A stretch of DNA of 64,000 nt from Isoetes taiwanensis (taxonomy: Eukaryota > Streptophyta > Lycopodiopsida > Isoetales > Isoetaceae). A program made the position numbers and the translations under genes. The notes beneath the pieces were generated by a model, which worked only from the letters and a program-made list of their open reading frames with translations, had not been told where the DNA came from and did not search any database. The stretch lies in assembly GCA_021234155.1 (NCBI GenBank), contig JAJEKV010000002.1, positions 5,804,025 to 5,868,024 on the forward strand, given 5' to 3'. Below are positions 36,351 to 48,702 of the stretch, piece by piece; the first letter of the stretch is position 1; the number at the start of each line of letters is the position of its first letter.

Positions 36351-36629
36351 CCATATCCACAATGGATTGGAGTTTGCAGCAGGGAGGGAGCCAAAGAAAC
36401 GGGGGCGTAGGCAAAAGAAACGAGAAGGGGCCAAAGAATAGGAATTTGAATTTGAATTTTTGTTTTTGAAATTAGAATTTCCCCCACAAATTGGGACTCT
36501 ATTCTTAAATAACGGCAGCTGAGCGGTGCCATAATTATACTTTCATACCACAAAAGTGGTGGATGCAACGCCACATTTTGGGGGGACAGGGGGGACAGCC
36601 GAATTGGAACACCACAGCGTGCTTTTACC

Positions 36630-37859
36630 CGTAGAGGTGCTGAATGTTGGGAATAAGGAGTGGTAAGGTATCCTTATTTTGGATGGATAGTCGAGAAAAT
36701 TGGTATGACGATGTTTGTTATGCGATTGAAGTATTGGACCTAATAATAATGAGGATTGATTTATCATGCGGCATATATATTGCCATTCAACATAGAATGA
36801 GACTGGATATAGCACCATATATCTGATGGAGACGTGTTTTATGATTATCTACCATAGACTAGGTTAAAGAGGTACTATTCTAAGGTAGAAACTGGATTAT
36901 AAGTACCCAGCTCATGAAAGGGAGATTACTTTACAAATGCAGGTTTCGGCAATGGTGGTGAAGGTACAGAATGTTGTTCTAATAGTGTATAGCTATTGCT
37001 ACTTGAATTGAGGTATGATTCGCGGAGAGGTAGAGAATAATGTCGTATGAGGATGTGGGTCCCTAAACTACGGATTATAAAATTGTGCATATATTGTGTT
37101 TCGTAAAGAGATTGATGTTCTTGAGGCGTGAAATAAAGACGCAAGATTATAGATGACTAAGAAGACCACGTAGCCACGTGGATATGCTTAATGACGTTGG
37201 TCAAATGCATGACCATTATGCATGATATAAATTAAGGAAATGGACACATCTTATGTCTGCTGGGAGCATCGAGATGCCGAATAAAAGACTGGACAATAGT
37301 GTGGAACGTAGTTTCCACACAAGATCAAGAGAGTCGAGTTCGAACTGAATGAAGGCGAGAATGAGCATTCTGCAAGATTGTTGGAATGGAAGATGGCAAT
37401 TGCTAGCAGAAGGTGCAACCGTCTAAAGCTACAAAGTATGTTGGAGCTTTGCTGAAGGTACACTATGAAGGAAAGTTGACCTTCAACTAATGATACATTA
37501 GGAAGGCAAGTAATGTACCCACACGACAAGCGGGAGACAAGAGGTGCTTGAAAGTTGTTGTAAACAACGTTTCAAATACAAAGAATTTGGAGGGACACTT
37601 TGAATAGACCAAAGTCTGGAGTATGAACAAGGTAGGTGCCCAATGAACATCCCACCAAGGAGAATATGCTTTGGACTTGGTATCGTGTGTGTATCCCGAG
37701 GAGTAGCTCTGCGTTCGTATATGCGTACTAGGACCATTTAATGGTAAAACATAACTAGAAAAAGATAGGATGTATACTAAAACTTTTAGTTTACATACAG
37801 TCCATATGAATATGGATATAAGGAAGATAGGAGTTCCTATACTAGAACTTAAACATGTC
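36630..37859. other. Unrecognised sequence
   Basis: No supported gene, only short frames. The dyad CCACGTAGCCACGTGG is at about 37168-37183. Confidence 0.4.
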
Positions 37860-38273
37860 GACTGGGAACTTAGGGTGGCATCTGCGTTTGGGGAAACGAA
37901 AGGGTCGAGCATGTGTCGGACCTCGATCCAGCCATCACAAAGGGGAAGCCTATAATGGTGAAAAGGCTGGACAGGGTTTATGAGCAATTCCAGGACTATG
38001 GCAAACACAACACGCTGATCATAGACGACTCCGCCTACAAGTGCTATCATAACGCGCAAAATACAATCATTGCTAAGCCATATCGACCAAGAATATGAGA
38101 CGATGGAGGTGGTTGTCCTTCGGACTCTGTCCTGTCTTGGCAGAATCCCTCTTTGCCATTCTTGTCGCCGATGTGCTTAGGAACTATCCGAGCCTCACGG
38201 AACCCGATCCAGAGAGCAAGGCGATCATGAAAGCTATGGACGACAAATACTTTGGTGAACAAGAAGAGTGACC
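37860..38273 (+). pseudogene. Second FCP1/HAD phosphatase C-terminal relic
   Basis: An open frame, 37913-38098, reads GKPIMVKRLDRVYEQF and NTLIIDDSAYKCYHNAQNT, the carboxyl half of a plant FCP1-homology domain (metal-binding DD motif in IIDDS at about 38016-38030). A TGA at 38096, in a context where CGA is likely ancestral, ends the frame. Reading then continues in another frame as ILVADVLRNYPSLTEPDPES and AMDDKYFGEQEE to a stop at 38269-38271. The N-terminal half with the nucleophile is not visible upstream. It is distinct in sequence from the relic at 29739. Confidence 0.6.
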
Positions 38274-38371
38274 TCTGCTTTCAGATAGTCAAATTGTGTG
38301 AATATTGTAAACAAACGTGAACACATGTATTGAACATTTTGTAATGAATATACTTGTATATTGAGTTTTCG

Positions 38372-38700
38372 ATGCCTTTCTCGACTCACGAGTCGAGAAA
38401 GGCATGCTTGTCCTGTTGATGAGACCATTTGTATGTTTCATTGAGTGACTGGATGCAGCCACAATCTATTATGATAATGCTTGTACATTGCGTTTCCTGG
38501 GCCTTTCTCGACTCGCGAGTCGAGAAAGGTATGCTGGTTGTCTCGTTGACGAAACCATTTGTATGCTTCCGTGTGTGATTGGATGCAACCATATTCTAAT
38601 GAGAATGGTTGTACTTTCACTTTTATGGGCCTTTCTCGACTCGCGAGTCAAGAAAGACACTACTTCCCATGTCATTGGATGCAGTTGTATGGAATGAATA
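38372..38700. repeat. Tandem array of three ~128 bp units, each with a long palindrome
   Basis: Palindromes start at 38372, 38502 and 38630. The second is a perfect 28 bp dyad (CCTTTCTCGACTCG then its reverse complement). The first has 16 bp arms around AC. The third has a single mismatch. Each is followed by a shared tail (ACCATTTGTATG, GGATGCA(G/A)CC). The array sits directly 3' of the phosphatase relic. Confidence 0.9.
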
Positions 38701-38785
38701 TTCTCCATTGTAATTTGATTTCAACGTTCTTTTCTTCGTTTTGACATGGCACCGTAATTGTTAATCATACTCTCCTTGCTCCAGG

Positions 38786-39208
38786 TGGTTCAGGCACAGA
38801 TCCGACACCAGCACAGATCCCGCTCAGGCATCACAGAGACCGCCCCAGCGGCATGCATCCCTCTCAAGGCGTAAGAAATACCGCTCGCACGATCCCGGTC
38901 ACGCTACACTCTTGCCCGGCCTTTGGGATAAGGTTGCTCGCGAATTCAGAGGTTGCTCGCTACACCTTGGGGATAAAGAACAGGCGAAGAACAAAGAGAA
39001 AGTCCAGGAAGCTCAAAGCATCTTGCAAGCATTGCATAACATCCACGGAGGTTGGGGAAGGAGCATATTCGATGAAAGGTCAAGGGAGGCGAGTGGAGAA
39101 GTCGGCCGGACAGTCGGGCCGGAGCTCCAGAGGCACCTCCACGTGAGGCATTCCACACTCTTCAGGTTGCCCCAAGGCTTACGGTGCAAAGTGAAGAAGC
39201 GCCGCTAG
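38786..39208 (+). CDS. Unidentified open exon, ~140 codons
   Basis: An open frame follows a good splice acceptor (CCTTGCTCCAG ending at 38785) and runs to a stop at 39206-39208. It reads a polar, basic protein: SLSRRKKYRSHDPG, LLPGLWDKVAREFRGCS, KNKEKVQEAQSILQALHNI and a basic end CKVKKRR. The composition is GC-richer than its neighbours and there is no internal stop, unlike the surrounding relics. It could be the last exon of a gene whose earlier exons lie to the left, or a chance frame. No family is recognised. Confidence 0.4.
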   Translation, partial: WFRHRSDTSTDPAQASQRPPQRHASLSRRKKYRSHDPGHATLLPGLWDKVAREFRGCSLHLGDKEQAKNKEKVQEAQSILQALHNIHGGWGRSIFDERSREASGEVGRTVGPELQRHLHVRHSTLFRLPQGLRCKVKKRR

Positions 39209-41060
39209 TTAATCCCCTAAGGTGGACCACCTACCAAGATGATGTAATCAGAGTGACAAAGAAGACCACCATGGTCTCTGCGTCCCATGTAAAATACATT
39301 GTAACTGTTCAATTTATTAATAAAAATTCTTTTTCAACTAGATCTTTGGTTTCAAACTTTAATGAATTTCCTTTGTTTCAGTTGCATTGTTCTTGTTCTC
39401 GACTCGCTAACCAGGGAAAACTGAAGCAAAGCTTGGATGCAGACTTTTATTCAAAAATTCGAATTAAGGATAGTTTTCGGGTTGGGGTGCTCCTTTTTAT
39501 GTAAATTAACCGGGTTCCGAAAAAAAATGGGAATGGAATGAGTCCCCCTTTAATTAAATACGACTTATATGAGTCCAGACTTGGAGTTGGCTCACACATG
39601 GTACTATATCACATAATAACAAGGTAGTGAAATATTACCTAACAAGGTTTAAAGAATCAGCATACTGATATGCTTATATACAAAGATATTGGATTAAGTA
39701 TACTTTTCCAGAGATAAGCATTCAAGCTATCCCAATGGTTGGAGTTGACTATTTTAGATACGTCGTACTAAGGGATATGGAAAGAGTTTAAATCAGTGCA
39801 AATAGCTAGAGTAAGTCTAGCATATATGGTGATGTTACATTCAAAAACATCCCGAGGATGGTTGGAACGGTGTTGGAATAACTGATAATGAGAGCTTAAC
39901 TACTCAAAGGTTCTAGATACCAATGAATTACTTCAGCGTTATAAGTCGAGAGCATTTATTCAGTTTTGGGAATAAAAGATATATAAAATATAGCGTCCCC
40001 CTGATGGAAGAAAAGAAGGAGTACGACGACTTTGGCGATTATACCTTTAGGGATAACTGAGAAGAGGGCAATACACAACAATTCCAAGTCCCGATAAAAA
40101 TCAAGATGAGGTGTATAGATCAGAAGGGGTGAGAATACATAGACCAGTAGTCCATATATCCTAAGAGTTACCCTACTCGCGGGAAATAATTCTAGATACT
40201 GAAGTAGCCAAAAGAGGGTAGACCGTTGTCAATTTGACAGGAGTGTGGCGCAGATAATTAATCACAGCCATATAGGCGATGAACTTTGGCACAAAATAAT
40301 ACTAAAGTTTGTACCCGCGATTAATTAGAATAAAGTGTTGACATTGTTGTGGGGGTTCTAACACGAGCACTCATTACGTGTTACAGAGTATGTATCATGG
40401 TCTGGGGGAAGTGATCCACAAAAGGAACACAACCAATGAGAAGAAATATTGAAGGGTGGTAGGATCAAAGAAATCCAAACCCATGGTCTAGAGGGGTGCT
40501 TCATGGCAGTCCCTAGTTGGTTGGGCGAAAAGAGATCCTTTCTCTAGGAAATGAGACGAGTCAAGGCTTAGACACTAGAGAGAAACAACGTTAATTCTCA
40601 TTATGTTCCTTAATATATAACGTCGAATAAGGTCTAATATAAAGCATATGAATGTAGTATAGATTGAATCATGGCAAGGCCCGAAGAAATTTTGTTATCA
40701 AGGCATCTACCAAAGGAAAAAAAATATTTAAAGCTATAGGTATAGGAATGTCGATAACTGGACATTATTATCGTCGCCTAAGGAATATTCAAGGTGAATA
40801 GTGGATTAGAATCCAACTTGGAAGTTTCTATCTTACTCCGAGGAATTTCCTTCCATCGCTCAGCGTGAACGTTTGTCGATATGGTTGCGGAAACATTCCG
40901 CAGTGATGATAATAACTCTTAAGTTATTCCTAGCTCACCATGGTTGCAGGAGTTGTTGCCACCGCAGCGTTGGTTTAGGGAAGAGTAATGGTAGACAGGA
41001 GTCTTTCTAGAGAAACAGAGATACTATTGGTTAAGTACGATACGAGACTATTGTATCCAC
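39209..41060. other. Unrecognised AT-rich, repeat-like sequence
   Basis: No gene can be supported. The text resembles eroded retrotransposon interior, but no polymerase, integrase or protease motif was found on either strand. Confidence 0.4.
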
Positions 41061-41064
41061 TAAA

Positions 41065-41182
41065 AGGAAACTTACCGTGTTGATAAAGGGTTTGGTTGAG
41101 TGGTGGGAGGTTAAGGGTTAAAAGGAAGCTTACCGTGTTGGTAAAGGGTTTGGCTGGGTGGTGGGAGGTTAAGGGTTCAAGT
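41065..41182 (+). repeat. Tandem duplication with tRNA-like promoter boxes
   Basis: Two ~58 bp units share TTACCGTGTTG(A/G)TAAAGGG and GTGGTGGGAGGTTAAGGGTT. The second unit ends GGTTCAAGTCC, a match to the RNA polymerase III B box, with a TGGTAAAGGG phrase ~40 bp upstream that loosely resembles an A box. This suggests a SINE head or a decayed tRNA rather than a working tRNA; no cloverleaf could be drawn. Confidence 0.45.
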
Positions 41183-41283
41183 CCCCATAGTGCACTTTTA
41201 TACAAAAGTTGCTATGCAAAGAAAACAAGGTACTGCATGTGTATAAGAAATATATGAAACATACATTACATTTAAGAAAGATT

Positions 41284-41345
41284 GGCGTGTTGGTTAGTGC
41301 CTAAGGTTGGAGTTGAAAGGTTATGGCTTCAAATCTGAGTCGAGG
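41284..41345 (+). repeat. Second tRNA-like head
   Basis: GGCGTGTTGGTTAGTGCC followed 28 bp later by GGCTTCAAATCTGAG resembles degenerate A and B boxes and shares GTGTTGG with the unit just upstream. An A-rich run follows at 41350. It may be a SINE fragment. Confidence 0.3.
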
Positions 41346-41829
41346 CGCCAAAAAAATATGTATATAAAAAAAAATATGAAAATTTTTATACGGTGGAAAT
41401 ACGCTTTTTATACGGTCGAGTGCCGGTCCCGTTATACGTGTTTCTATTTGAATTCTAAGACGCCCAAACGTGAACGGCGCCCGAGTTAGTTTTTGGCCCA
41501 CTTTTTCGCCATTTTGATGCCGAATGTTGACGTCCCTAGAGTAATCAGACCATGCCCGACGCGTTGGCGCAAAAATCGCCTCAATCCGGGTTACCTAGAG
41601 AAAGTTATGGCCCATGGAAACAAAAGACCTCTTTTTCTCTAAAAACTTGACATACTTGATTCTAAGGACTCACACCTTAATTCGTAACTAGGTTAATCCT
41701 CCCATAACTAGGTCAACATACCTACTAGATCTGGAATTGGAATAGTTTATCCTAGATTAAAGTCACGTACTACCTATCGACTAACGAGTTAGAATATGGC
41801 CAGTGCTATGATCTGGTCCACCAAAATCA
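41346..41829. other. Leader-side spacer
   Basis: No gene. Read on the minus strand it lies just downstream of the primer-binding site, so part of it may be the untranslated leader of the LTR element. Confidence 0.35.
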
Positions 41830-41843
41830 TGGCTCTGATACCA
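41830..41843 (-). other. Primer-binding site for initiator-Met tRNA
   Basis: The minus strand reads TGGTATCAGAGCCA, the standard plant retrotransposon site complementary to the 3' end of initiator tRNA-Met. One base separates it from the LTR edge at 41845. Confidence 0.85.
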
Positions 41844-41844
41844 C

Positions 41845-43413
41845 TGTGACGCTTCCCGAATCCATACGATGTTCCCATCATATAAATACGGGAAATTCCT
41901 CCCCCATGGCGAATCCATCACCACGGAAAGGCCCTCCGCCTGACTCGGACCACTTGTGATGGCCAAGTGTCCGGGTGAAGGACACGGAGGTGTCATTCGT
42001 CCCACGCCTTCTATGGGAATCCTATATAGCGGAAGCGTACATACATGTTAGCACCTAGCAACAATACTAATAAATAACATACCACCACGAAGGGTGGCCC
42101 ACCATCATCAACACAACTAACAATAGAATACCAACAGAACAAAGGAAATGCACTATAACTAAGGGCTACTGACGGTCAGGGCCTCAAGATAACAGCAGAC
42201 AGAGGTATAACATGGCATTGGCTGGCATAAGACAATGGCTAGGGTAGTCCACTCCATCCGCCCCTCCTGTGCACACTTTGCAGATAGGTTGAATCATGCT
42301 ATGACGTGCTTGTAGCCCTCGGGAGACGCAATCCCAAGGAATCACCCTACGGGACCACTCCGGGTTACATCTCCCCGGTCCGATGAGGCAGGTCAGAGAG
42401 GCGTCTTCTCCCCGAGCATGACGGATCCCTGGGTGTGCTAGAGAACGCGTGCCGCATCAGCGACCCCCGCATCCGTACCCGACTTACTCCCCTAAATCTA
42501 AAGGCTAGTTCACCAGCCCGTTCGACCCCAAGACGACCATATAGACTCTCGCCCTCCGGCCCAGAGAGTGTCAGACCCATACCCGGCCCACACACAGTGA
42601 CCGGCTATAAGCCTAGCACACTATAGGAGTCCTGTAGCCGCGCTAGGCAAGACCCCACCCCCGATTCACCCTCATACTCGTTATCTGGTGTTGAACCACA
42701 TCATAGCATCCAGAGCAAGGTTGGCTCTTGTGCACATGCCGCATTTATTGGGTTTTAAGGGTTCTATCTAGGAACATCTCTACTTCTAGATGGCCTTTAG
42801 GTCTCTACCCCTCTTTTACCCATACAACACAGGAGGAACAGAAAGAAAGCTATCCTTATACATCCATCCATCCATAGCTTCGAATAGAACATGAAATAGA
42901 GATTAACCATACATCTATTCATATAAGGGTTCATCCCAGCTACCTTCTAAGCATACAAGGGTTAGTCCTACGACTATCTAGGAATCCAAGATATCTACAT
43001 ACTAACCGGGATCATAGCTAGATCCACTATCTCTCTGGTTCTCTATCCTTCTGGCTGGAACAGGGTGGAACAGCAGCTCCTCCTCCACCAACCTCCCCCA
43101 ATTCGAATTGGGGCAAATGGGGTATAAAACCCCAATTTGGGTCCCAAGTTAGCAACTCTCTCTTGCCCAATCGATTTGGTTTAGGTGGCAACTCTGGGTT
43201 GGCTAATATTAACTAATTTAATATTTTAGCCTCTTTTAATATTAGGTTAAGCCCTAAATTCGAATTAGGATTTTGGGTTAGGTTTCCACTTTAATAATTG
43301 ATTATTAACATAGCTAACCTTAGCTTATGAATAATTAATGTGCCCTTAATTATTCATAGTGACGTGTCATATATTTATACTTAAAAAGGCATATAAATAC
43401 GTGGAACGTCACA
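41845..43413 (-). mobile_element. 5' LTR (right copy) of the gypsy-like family
   Basis: 1569 bp, from TGTGACGC to GGAACGTCACA, with the 7 bp inverted ends TGTGACG/CGTCACA. The primer-binding site adjoins its left edge, so on the minus strand this is the 5' LTR. It is a direct repeat of 22649-24239. Unlike that copy it carries an 18 bp palindrome, CCCCAATTCGAATTGGGG, at 43096-43113. Confidence 0.85.
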
Positions 43414-44110
43414 CCGATCCACATGCATCATCATTCGAATGCCGTGGAGACTTTCTGCCAAGCTATTAGGTTGCGGGTGAATTTGGCTAAGGCTAAGGTG
43501 CTTCTCATCTCATCTTGCTGACAACCAACACCACCTCTTTTCACTTATCAAGGTCAAAATGTGGAGGTTGTGGCCACCTAGAAGTACCTGGGAGTGGAGT
43601 TGAAGACTATCACATTTTAGGACACTTCTATCTGGAAACGAGTGATGGCAGGCTGAAAGGCTCTATATGCAATGCAAAACGACAATTACAAAGCGGAATT
43701 GTATGACTGAGCTCACGAGTCGCACTTGTTCAAGGTCTTAGTGGAGCCAGTTCTTCTAGGTGGGTTGGAGATGTGAGGACCGTGGTATCACTTGGCACTC
43801 AGAGTGACTTGGATCGGGTTTAGAAGGCCTTCCTGCCCCGGACACTTGATGTTATGTCCACGGTCCCATATTTGATATTTTTGCAGGAGACTGATTTCTT
43901 GCCTCTACAATGGGCCGCGCTAGACCATCACCTTATATACTTTTAGAAGTGATCAGTATGAGCAATGCTCGCCTCCCAAACCTCACCTATGCCATGGCGA
44001 TGGGTCTGCAATGCTCAAAGCTTACTGGAAGGAGAAGCAAGTTAATTAACTCTTCAGAAGGAATGTGCAGGAGCACAGGTACATGTAGAAGCCAAGGAAG
44101 ATCATAATTA
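43414..44110 (+). pseudogene. LINE reverse transcriptase relic
   Basis: It begins exactly at the LTR edge. The broken plus-strand reading goes from a DDPHASSF-like fragment (just past the catalytic box) through FTYQGQNVEVVAT and KYLGVELK (43538-43605) to LVEPVLLGGLEMWG-like text near 43745. That order and the F.Y.G..VE.V..KYLG motif are those of non-LTR reverse transcriptases. Stops within each block show it is dead. The retrotransposon whose LTR ends at 43413 probably inserted into or next to this LINE. Confidence 0.6.
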
Positions 44111-44499
44111 CCCGAGGCATTATCTCGATGCATTCTTCCTCGACAAGCTTTGGGATGTTGGGGCTCTGGAATAGGTAAAAACTGGACACTACAAAAGCCA
44201 AATTAATCCATGCTTGAACAAGGTCCATAGGATAAGATAAGATAAGATAAGAATTTTTACGTCCACGGGAACCCAACGGGTTATGGGACGGCACATGCAA
44301 GGGCAATAGCCCATCTAAAACCCGGGGACTAGGCCCCATCACCAAATACAATAACCAAATATTAAAAGGCTACCAAGAATAAGAGAAGATAATGCTAATG
44401 CTAGTGGTAAATTTATGCTTCTAAAATTATCTAGACATAGCCAGTCCAAGGATTGGAAGGCCATTGATCTAGAATAATTGTCGCCTCCCCCTCATTACC
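44111..44499. other. Spacer with (GATAA)n microsatellite
   Basis: A run of about four GATAA units lies at 44231-44250. No gene is supported in the rest. Confidence 0.6.
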
Positions 44500-45280
44500 G
44501 CCTAAATGTTTTCTTTTTGGTGCGGGCTGCCCTCACCTTGCAGAGCTCCTCCTTACGGTTACACAATTGAAGAGGGAGAGGTCCTCCTGCATCGAAAACT
44601 AGTCCCTCTCGAGATGGTTTCCATGTCAAGAACATGTAAGCGGCTAAGAGTGTCTTGAAACCAAACCAAAAGATGGGGGACAATCGTGTCTTGCCGCCCC
44701 ACCCTAGTAGCGGAGACAACTCCATCAGCCTTCACATGCATGACATCGCTGAAAAATGCAAAGCAAAGATCCATATCGAAAAGGGCATCATCTTCAGCCT
44801 CAAGAACCCCTATAATACGCAAGTTCGTGCTCCTAGTAAATGTAAGATACCGAGGTAGCTCGCTCCCCTGCCTCGCTAGCGACATCGCGACTCCCGGTCC
44901 CCTTGGGATTGTGGAGATGTCTCAGACCCCACCTCAACATGTTCCCTTTCCAATGTCTCAGACTTCGCTTCAACACAATGTTTCTTCCGTGGGTCAGAAT
45001 TGCAGATCTAGTGTCCGACCGAGGCATCACTTGTGCACACATACCGGGCTTTAGGGTCTAGAACGAAGGCATGTATTAATCGTAATAAGTGTGTCCATCT
45101 CTCAATAGACACGATCATAGATGTGGCCGCCATTCCTCCCTCGCAATGAATGAGTCGCACTGTCACGAAGTGTAGGCGCAAACACCGAACTTGCGTGTCT
45201 AGAGCACTTTGGAGATCCTCCCATCTTGGAAGGTAAATGTACCAGGCCCGCTTGTGCCGATATGAAGAGGTCAACAAACC
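44500..45280 (-). pseudogene. Unidentified coding-like relic
   Basis: On the minus strand two frames read as protein: 45277-45008 (WEDLQSALDTQVRCLRL, ERWTHLLRLIHAFVLDPKA) and 44885-44559 (ELPRYLTFTRSTNLRIIGV, DMDLCFAFFSDVMHVKADG). GC content is higher than in the surroundings. They could be two exons or one frameshifted gene. No family is recognised; a transposon-encoded protein is possible. Confidence 0.3.
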
Positions 45281-45499
45281 AAAAGAGAAGATGGCAACTC
45301 CATTATTACACCGAATTAGCTTCCCCGACCATGGAGTCAGATGCTAGACCGAGCACTTGTGGGACGGGGGACCTCCTGTGGCAAACAATGATTCCCCGAG
45401 TAGGAGACTTTTTCTTTTCCCCGCCATCCTTACACCAAATCTCTCCTTATTGCTGGCCCTTTCTGTCATGGTGAAGCTCTCTAAATGAAATCAAAGCGG
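45281..45499. other. Spacer
   Basis: No gene supported. Confidence 0.3.
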
Positions 45500-45775
45500 C
45501 TATATACAAAATTTAAATCAAAGCAGAAGCCTCAATCTAAAAGATCTGAAACACAATATCCAATACTGCAAACCCTACCAAAGCCGGCCGGAACAGGACT
45601 GTTTTGACATAGAAAACGTAATCAAAGATGGGAATACCATACATCAACGGAAAGATCCTGGAAAGAGCTTTCCAACGCAATAAGCCTCACCTGAAACGGA
45701 GTCCTGGATCAAAAGTTATGCTAGAAATTGTGTTGCCGGCGAAAAGCTGCACTACATGGCGCCTAGGGAAGGAAA
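45500..45775. repeat. Dispersed repeat related to 25080-25400
   Basis: Same ordered patches as the left copy, including AAGCCGGCCGGAA, GGAAAGAGCTTTCC and GTGTTGCCGG, then a shared CTACATG.CGCC end. This is typical leader or LTR text of plant retrotransposons. Confidence 0.6.
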
Positions 45776-45869
45776 AAGAAATAGGAGTACTTGAAAACAC
45801 ATTTACCTCTAAAGAAGCACAAACTCATTGCGTCCATTAGCGTAGGCGCTAACCGCCCCCGAATTGTAG

Positions 45870-46015
45870 ATGAATCCTGAAGGCTATGTCAATGTTACCA
45901 ACTGGGAGCTATTGAGGCACTCTTCAACACTCTCCAGCATTTGGACCTATCAGGGTATGCTATATTGAGTCCATTCTGGCTAACCAGCCAGTCCATATGA
46001 TGCTACATATGCTTT
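45870..46015 (+). pseudogene. Possible leucine-rich-repeat fragment
   Basis: The plus strand reads LGAIEALFNTLQHLDLSGY (about 45899-45957), which fits one LRR turn of plant receptor proteins. Nothing else of a receptor is visible nearby, so this is tentative. Confidence 0.25.
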
Positions 46016-47205
46016 AGTGGGGGTCCCAGGATCGTATCTCTAGGAGGTGAGATATGTGCACCAAGTTGTGTCCCTCGACACTCCATTGACATGTGACATT
46101 GTACAGTTTGTCAGACTGCCAAGGTTTTTTCCTTGAAAACTCTTTGGGGCAGGGGAGGAGGTCTAATCCTGGGCAATAATATGCATGCGGTGCTCTTTGT
46201 TTGGGTCCCATAGGCTTATTGGTCTTCGAGGACAATAGAAACAAGTTCAACTCAATTCTATTTGATCTCTTCGCCTCCATGGAATAATTCAATTTTGAAC
46301 GACCAAATAGACAACTATATTCCATGTCATCCAAATGATGCAACAATTTGCCTATCTTTGTTTATCTTGGGGGAATGAAGCAACTTAGAGACGTAGTAAA
46401 TGGCCGGCTTAGGTCCTTTAAAAATGTTATCGTCCAAATCCAAATCTATGTCCAAATCGCCTTTAAAAGTGTTATTGTGTGTGGCTCATGTGTCAATGTA
46501 CAAATAACATAGATGATAAATTGCAATATGTGAAATATTGGAAGCTCCAAGTGAAAAGTAAGTTGGTATAACTGAACTAAGGTTTCAAGCCTTGGGTTCG
46601 AGAAATCATTTAGCACTATGCAGCTTGTAATAATTGTCCATATGTTCTTGACTCCCCCTTTGTAGCATTTGGGGATCTTAGTTTTGTAGAGTGAGGCAGA
46701 GGAGTACTCTTAATATCCCACTTGAGACCAACATGCATAGACAACACCAACATTAATCCTCATTCACCTTACCCAACTGTGAGTGGCACATATATGACCA
46801 TCTTATGCTAGACAACACTAACATCAGTTGCCACATATTTTGGTTGTGCTAGACACTATCTTCGGCATTCCTATTTTTACTAGAAGGTGTTTTCCTCGGA
46901 AATCGAATCTGCACAAGGGAGTAATAATGCTTGTGTTGTCAAATAGCCTTGAATATTTTGCATTATATCACCTGCCCACCCCACACTCTATTTCAAGATT
47001 AGGATGAAGGAAATAGAACTCGAAGAGCAACAAAAGTGTTATTTAGAAGAACCCACTTGTTGGAGTATTGCAAATATATGTTCCAAAGAGGTTGTTCTTA
47101 GCACTAGTGCCTTCGTGGCCACATAGGGCAAAAATAATAAAGCATGCCTTTATATACAATACAAGGACATGAAGCCGATGCATGAGGGTGATGTCTTCAA
47201 TATAA
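46016..47205. other. 3' flank of the peroxidase gene, no other gene seen
   Basis: A 110-codon minus-strand frame at 46014-46346 has no recognisable family and is treated as chance. The remainder is AT-rich and without repeats that I could see. Confidence 0.4.
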
Positions 47206-48664
<1,459 letters not shown>

Positions 48665-48702
48665 GTTTCCTTTCTCCAATGAAATGAAGAAAAGGGTGGT
48701 GT

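Larger units (their letters stand above)
26441..36629. mobile_element. Candidate 10.2 kb TIR-bounded composite element
   Basis: 26441-26461 (starting GGTAAAAGCACG) is the exact reverse complement of 36609-36629: 21 of 21 bases. Both ends have a nearby GGTGGT-type palindrome (around 26500-26523 and 36545-36560). The interval holds relics of a Ulp1-type protease, an FCP1/HAD phosphatase and a minus-strand transposase-like protein, plus inverted CCA-rich arms. Flanking bases share only GTAG and give no clean target duplication. It may be one captured-gene DNA transposon or a chance pairing of two related ends. All protein parts are broken. Confidence 0.45.

Noticed and set aside
36926-38059. Several 70-190 codon minus-strand frames
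   Set aside because: No family signature; the right part is antisense to the phosphatase relic at 37913-38098.
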